Shown: positions 61,118 through 64,000 of the stretch, piece after piece | Position numbering within the stretch: position 1 is the first letter of the stretch | Layout of the letters: every line of letters starts with the position of its first letter | Source of the DNA: Holophagales bacterium | GTDB lineage: Bacteria > Acidobacteriota > Thermoanaerobaculia > UBA5066 | Assembly (NCBI GenBank): GCA_016716705.1 | Contig: JADJVF010000015.1 | Span: forward strand, 62,001-126,000 | Direction of reading: 5' to 3' | Length of the DNA: 64,000 bases | Program-made: the position numbers and the translations under genes | The notes under the pieces: model-generated | What the model was told of the DNA's origin: nothing | Databases searched by the model: none | Seen by the model: only the letters and a program-made list of their open reading frames with translations

Positions 61118-63607
61118 CTAGGCGACGGCCGAAGGCACCCGCCACCTGATCAGGACCACCTTCGCGGTGTCGTTCACGACCAGGCAGGAGACCAGGGCAT
61201 AGGCAAAGATCGCGAGCGTCTGCGACCAGGGCAGCGGCGCGAGTCCCGGCAAACCGACGCGCGTCAGGAGGGTGCCCACGAGCGCATCCGCGACGAGTGC
61301 CGCCAGGAGCGGTGCGCTCGGCATCGTTGACCAGAATGCCCGGCGTTCGCGCGCGGAAACGACGGAGAAGACAGCGAAATAGAGAAGAAGCAGGAAGCTG
61401 AACGTGTAGAGGGCCTCGTCGTGGGTCGCCAGGCCGAAGCGCGACCAGCCGAACATCAGGAACAGCAGGGCCTCGGCGACCATGGCGACGCCGAGGACGA
61501 CGGACACCGTGACGAACCCCCCAATGTTCCACGTCTCGGGCTTCCGGGACGGCCGGACGTGGTCGGTGGCCAGTGCGATCTTGGCGAAGTCGGTCATGAA
61601 GGTCAGCAGCAGCATCGCGAAAGCCGAGACGACGAACTTGCCGGTGACGACGAACGCGACGGAGACGAAAGCCGCCTTCAGGATGGTCCGGCTGATCTTG
61701 TTGATGATCCAGGTCAGGATGCGCTGGTAGACCGTCCGGCCCTGCTCGACGAGCGACACGATGTTCGTCAACCCGGGGTCGGTCAGGACGACGCTCGCGG
61801 CGCCCTTGGCGACGTCGGTCGCCGTGCTGACGGCGATGCCGACCTCGGCCTGCCGGAGGGCCGGCGCGTCGTTGACCCCGTCGCCCGTCATCCCCGTCAC
61901 GTGGCCCGCGGCCTGGAGCTGCTTCACGACGGTGTACTTGTCCTCGGGAAAGACCTCGGCGAAGCCGTCGGCGCCCGCGAACTGGTCTGGCGCGTCGGCG
62001 CCGGGCTGCGCTGTTGCGGCCTTCAGGTCCGCCATACGCCGAATGCTGGGCAGCCCGACGCCGCGAGCGATCTCGCTCGCCACCGCCAGCGCGTCGCCGG
62101 TGAGCATCTTCACCGCCACGCCGCGATCCCGGAGAGTGGCGATGAGCTGCTTCGCGTCCGGTCGCGGCGGGTCGTACAGGGACACGAGACCCACCAGTGC
62201 CGGGGCGCCGGTCTCGGGGCCCCGCGCCACGGCGAGCGTGCGGTAGCCCTTCGCGGCCGAGTCGCTGACCCGCGCCTCCAGGGTCTCGATTTCCGGCGGC
62301 TTCAGCCCGCAGGCTTCTGCGATCGTTCGGACGGCGCCTTTCATCACGCGGAAGCGCTGGCCGCCCTGCTCGACCACGGCCTCGGTCCGTCGGTTCTTCG
62401 CGTCGAACGGTGCGAAGGAGACGGGCGTGACCCCGGGAAGACCGTCGAACGTGTGGTGCTCCTTCGCGGCGGCCAGGAACGCGAGATCGATCGGATCCTG
62501 GTTGGCCTCCTGCGACGCGAGCGCCCCGGCGAAGAGGACGTCGGCCTCGGTCGCCTTCCCCAGCGGGATCACTGCGGTGACGGCCAGCTGGTTCATCGTG
62601 ATCGTGCCGGTCTTGTCCACGCAGAGCACATCCATCATGGCGGCATCCTCCGCGGCGCTGAGGCGGGTGACGAGCACGCCGCGCTTAGCCAGCTCCTTCG
62701 ACCCGAGCGCCATGCTGACCGTGAACATGACGGGGAGGGCGACGGGGACCGCGCTCATCAGCAGGACCAGCATGAGGGGGGCCATCTCCAGGAGAGGTGC
62801 GCCGCGGATCAGCGAGAGGACGACTATCACCCCGAGCAGGGCGCCGACGATGACGAAGAGCCATCGAACGACCCTGGCCACGACCGCTTCGATGTGCAGC
62901 TTCGGCCGCGCCTCCTGGACGAGCTCGGTCGTGCGGCCGAAGAAGGTCTTCGCCCCGGTCAGCATGACGACGCCGTTGCCTTCGCCCCGGCGGACGACGG
63001 ACCCCGAGGAAAGGACTCCGCCGGTTGACTTCTCGACGTCCTTCGACTCGCCGGTGAGCGCTGACTGGTCCACGGTCAACGTACCCGTGAGGAGCTTCAC
63101 GTCTGCCGGGATGATGTCTCCGGATCGCACCCGAACGATGTCGCCCGGAACCAGCTCCCGGGACGGAACGACCTGCCAGCTCGAATCGCGGAGCACCCGC
63201 GCGCTGACCTGGAGCCTCTTCCGCAGCGCCTCGACGACGCCGGCGGCCCGGCGTTCCTGCAAGGAGCTCAGTACGGCGTTGATGACCAGCAGCGCGCTCA
63301 CCACGGCCAGGTCGGCGTACTTCCCGAGCACGGCGGACAGGACCATGATCAGCTCGAGCATCCAGGCGGAGATCCCCCAGAACTTCCCGAGGAACGCCAG
63401 GACCGGGTGCCCCTTCGTCTCGGCCACCTCGTTGAAGCCGTGCTCGTGTCGGCGGACGTCCACATCCGCCTTCGAGAGTCCTGTGCCGGGGTTGACATGG
63501 AGGATCGCGAGCGTGGCGGGAGCCGACGCGGTGGCGATGTCAGGGGGCTTGGCGCCGGGGTTCGCGGCACTCTCGGCTGCGGTGTTCGTTCCTGGCGAAG
63601 CGGACAT
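61118..63607 (-). CDS. Plasma-membrane-type proton-translocating P-type ATPase (type IIIA)
   Basis: An 829-residue ATPase resembling fungal/plant PMA1 and its archaeal and bacterial homologues. The N-terminus (TLAILHVNPGTGLSKADVD) is the cation-ATPase N-domain. Signature motifs: VDQSALTGES, CVDKTGTITMNQL with the phospho-Asp, MKGAVRTI, TGDALAVASEIARGVGLP and MTGDGVNDAPALRQAEVGIA. Helix four reads SAVPVALPVMFTVSMALGSK, typical of H+ pumps, and helix six has FAMLLLTFMTDFAKIALATD. It would expel protons, giving acid tolerance or membrane energisation. It is transcribed alone in this window. Confidence 0.92.
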   Translation of the reverse strand: MSASPGTNTAAESAANPGAKPPDIATASAPATLAILHVNPGTGLSKADVDVRRHEHGFNEVAETKGHPVLAFLGKFWGISAWMLELIMVLSAVLGKYADLAVVSALLVINAVLSSLQERRAAGVVEALRKRLQVSARVLRDSSWQVVPSRELVPGDIVRVRSGDIIPADVKLLTGTLTVDQSALTGESKDVEKSTGGVLSSGSVVRRGEGNGVVMLTGAKTFFGRTTELVQEARPKLHIEAVVARVVRWLFVIVGALLGVIVVLSLIRGAPLLEMAPLMLVLLMSAVPVALPVMFTVSMALGSKELAKRGVLVTRLSAAEDAAMMDVLCVDKTGTITMNQLAVTAVIPLGKATEADVLFAGALASQEANQDPIDLAFLAAAKEHHTFDGLPGVTPVSFAPFDAKNRRTEAVVEQGGQRFRVMKGAVRTIAEACGLKPPEIETLEARVSDSAAKGYRTLAVARGPETGAPALVGLVSLYDPPRPDAKQLIATLRDRGVAVKMLTGDALAVASEIARGVGLPSIRRMADLKAATAQPGADAPDQFAGADGFAEVFPEDKYTVVKQLQAAGHVTGMTGDGVNDAPALRQAEVGIAVSTATDVAKGAASVVLTDPGLTNIVSLVEQGRTVYQRILTWIINKISRTILKAAFVSVAFVVTGKFVVSAFAMLLLTFMTDFAKIALATDHVRPSRKPETWNIGGFVTVSVVLGVAMVAEALLFLMFGWSRFGLATHDEALYTFSFLLLLYFAVFSVVSARERRAFWSTMPSAPLLAALVADALVGTLLTRVGLPGLAPLPWSQTLAIFAYALVSCLVVNDTAKVVLIRWRVPSAVA

Positions 63608-63812
63608 AGCGTTCTTCCTTCAGACGATCGGCGACGACCGCCTCATGTCGGAGACACCGACGCCGGCCTTCATACACCGCGCCGCGCCCCCCGGCGCCCG
63701 CGTGGAGTCCGGCGGAATCCCTGGTTGCGAATCGGGAGTGCGAACGAGCAAGAACTGCCCTCGCGGGCAGTACTCACAAGGGGGAATCTGAAGACCGGGG
63801 GCCGCGAAATTG
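63608..63812. other. Gene-free stretch upstream of the ATPase
   Basis: About 205 bp with no supported gene. It should contain the promoter of the proton-ATPase gene (its ATG is at 63607, preceded by AAGGAAGAACG) and the 3' end of the partial gene upstream. No clear terminator or operator is seen. Confidence 0.4.
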
Positions 63813-64000
63813 CTACGAGGGCTTCTTCGCGTCTGCCTTCTTCGCGGGAGCGGGCATCACGATCTTCGAGACGGTGATGCTGCCAGCCGTCATCTCGCCC
63901 GTGAGATGCACCGTATGCCCGGCATGCTCCTCGAGGCCCGCGAAGTCCTGGTTCGAGATGGGAATCACCTTCCCTTCGTGCACGAACACGTACTTCGCAC
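63813..64000 (-). CDS. C-terminal end of a small conserved protein (5' end outside window)
   Basis: The minus-strand frame is open from the window edge to a TAG at 63813-63815. It reads AKYVFVHEGKVIPISNQDFA, then GLEEHAGHTVHLTGEMTAGS, ending with ITVSKIVMP and a Lys/Ala-rich tail PAPAKKADAKKPS. The pattern resembles small secreted beta-barrel (OB-like) proteins common in Acidobacteriota. Function unknown. Base usage agrees with neighbours. Confidence 0.65.
   Translation of the reverse strand, partial: AKYVFVHEGKVIPISNQDFAGLEEHAGHTVHLTGEMTAGSITVSKIVMPAPAKKADAKKPS

Overview
The window is very GC-rich DNA from a Gram-negative, respiring bacterium. The gene set points to Acidobacteriota, perhaps a Thermoanaerobaculia/Holophagae-like lineage: a fused CcoNO cbb3 oxidase next to a complete alternative complex III, secreted SLH-domain proteins, and many ATGA/GTGA/TTGA-coupled genes. 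This placement is inference from gene content; no rRNA gene is present. I saw no tRNA, CRISPR array, insertion sequence or prophage.

Layout. 1-9.1 kb: housekeeping and signalling genes (ankyrin fragment, exonuclease III, double-PilZ protein, FHA-GAF-SpoIIE phosphatase, Nudix hydrolase, M20 amidohydrolase, GH13 glucosidase, MBL hydrolase). 9.6-26.4 kb: one same-strand respiratory superoperon, ccoNO-Q-P-G-H-I-S followed by actABCDEF, a YtkA-like protein and a SafE-like membrane protein, closed by a hairpin plus T-run. It encodes quinol oxidation by alternative complex III, electron transfer to a cbb3 oxidase, and oxidase metallation. 26.4-28.4 kb: a lipoprotein, a chimeric SafE/SLH remnant and a secreted SLH protein. 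28.5-31.6 kb: CaiB-type CoA-transferase plus an acyl-CoA dehydrogenase-SCP2 fusion.

31.7-36.1 kb: four overlapping genes encode a sigma-54 activator, a Rieske protein, a b6-like cytochrome and a 12-heme cytochrome c, apparently an unusual bc-type quinol-cytochrome complex. 36.2-41.5 kb: cupin and DoxX genes converge on a bufferin-type RiPP locus (bufA-bufB-bufC, MNIO maturase), beside an ECF sigma factor and NrsF-type anti-sigma pair; a 13-14 bp perfect hairpin separates precursor and maturase genes. 41.5-43.8 kb: malate dehydrogenase and citrate synthase. 44-46.8 kb: phosphatase, glycosyltransferase and MscS-like membrane protein, probably for a glycosylglycerate osmolyte. 46.9-50.2 kb: a three-gene phosphorelay without a DNA-binding output. 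50.2-56.8 kb: redox defence genes (GPx, CDGSH protein, AKR, MsrB-MsrA) and a SelD that is itself a selenoprotein with an in-frame TGA. 57.1-61.1 kb: an octaheme tetrathionate-reductase-family cytochrome, a b561-type partner and two YeeE/YedE sulfur transporters. 61.1-63.6 kb: a PMA1-like proton P-type ATPase.

Three genes (actB, actF, nrsF) each carry one apparent single-base frameshift. Such a density in essential-looking genes suggests sequencing or assembly indels, although real mutation cannot be excluded. In total 28 c-type heme-binding motifs are visible, so this is an organism with a large periplasmic electron-transfer capacity.
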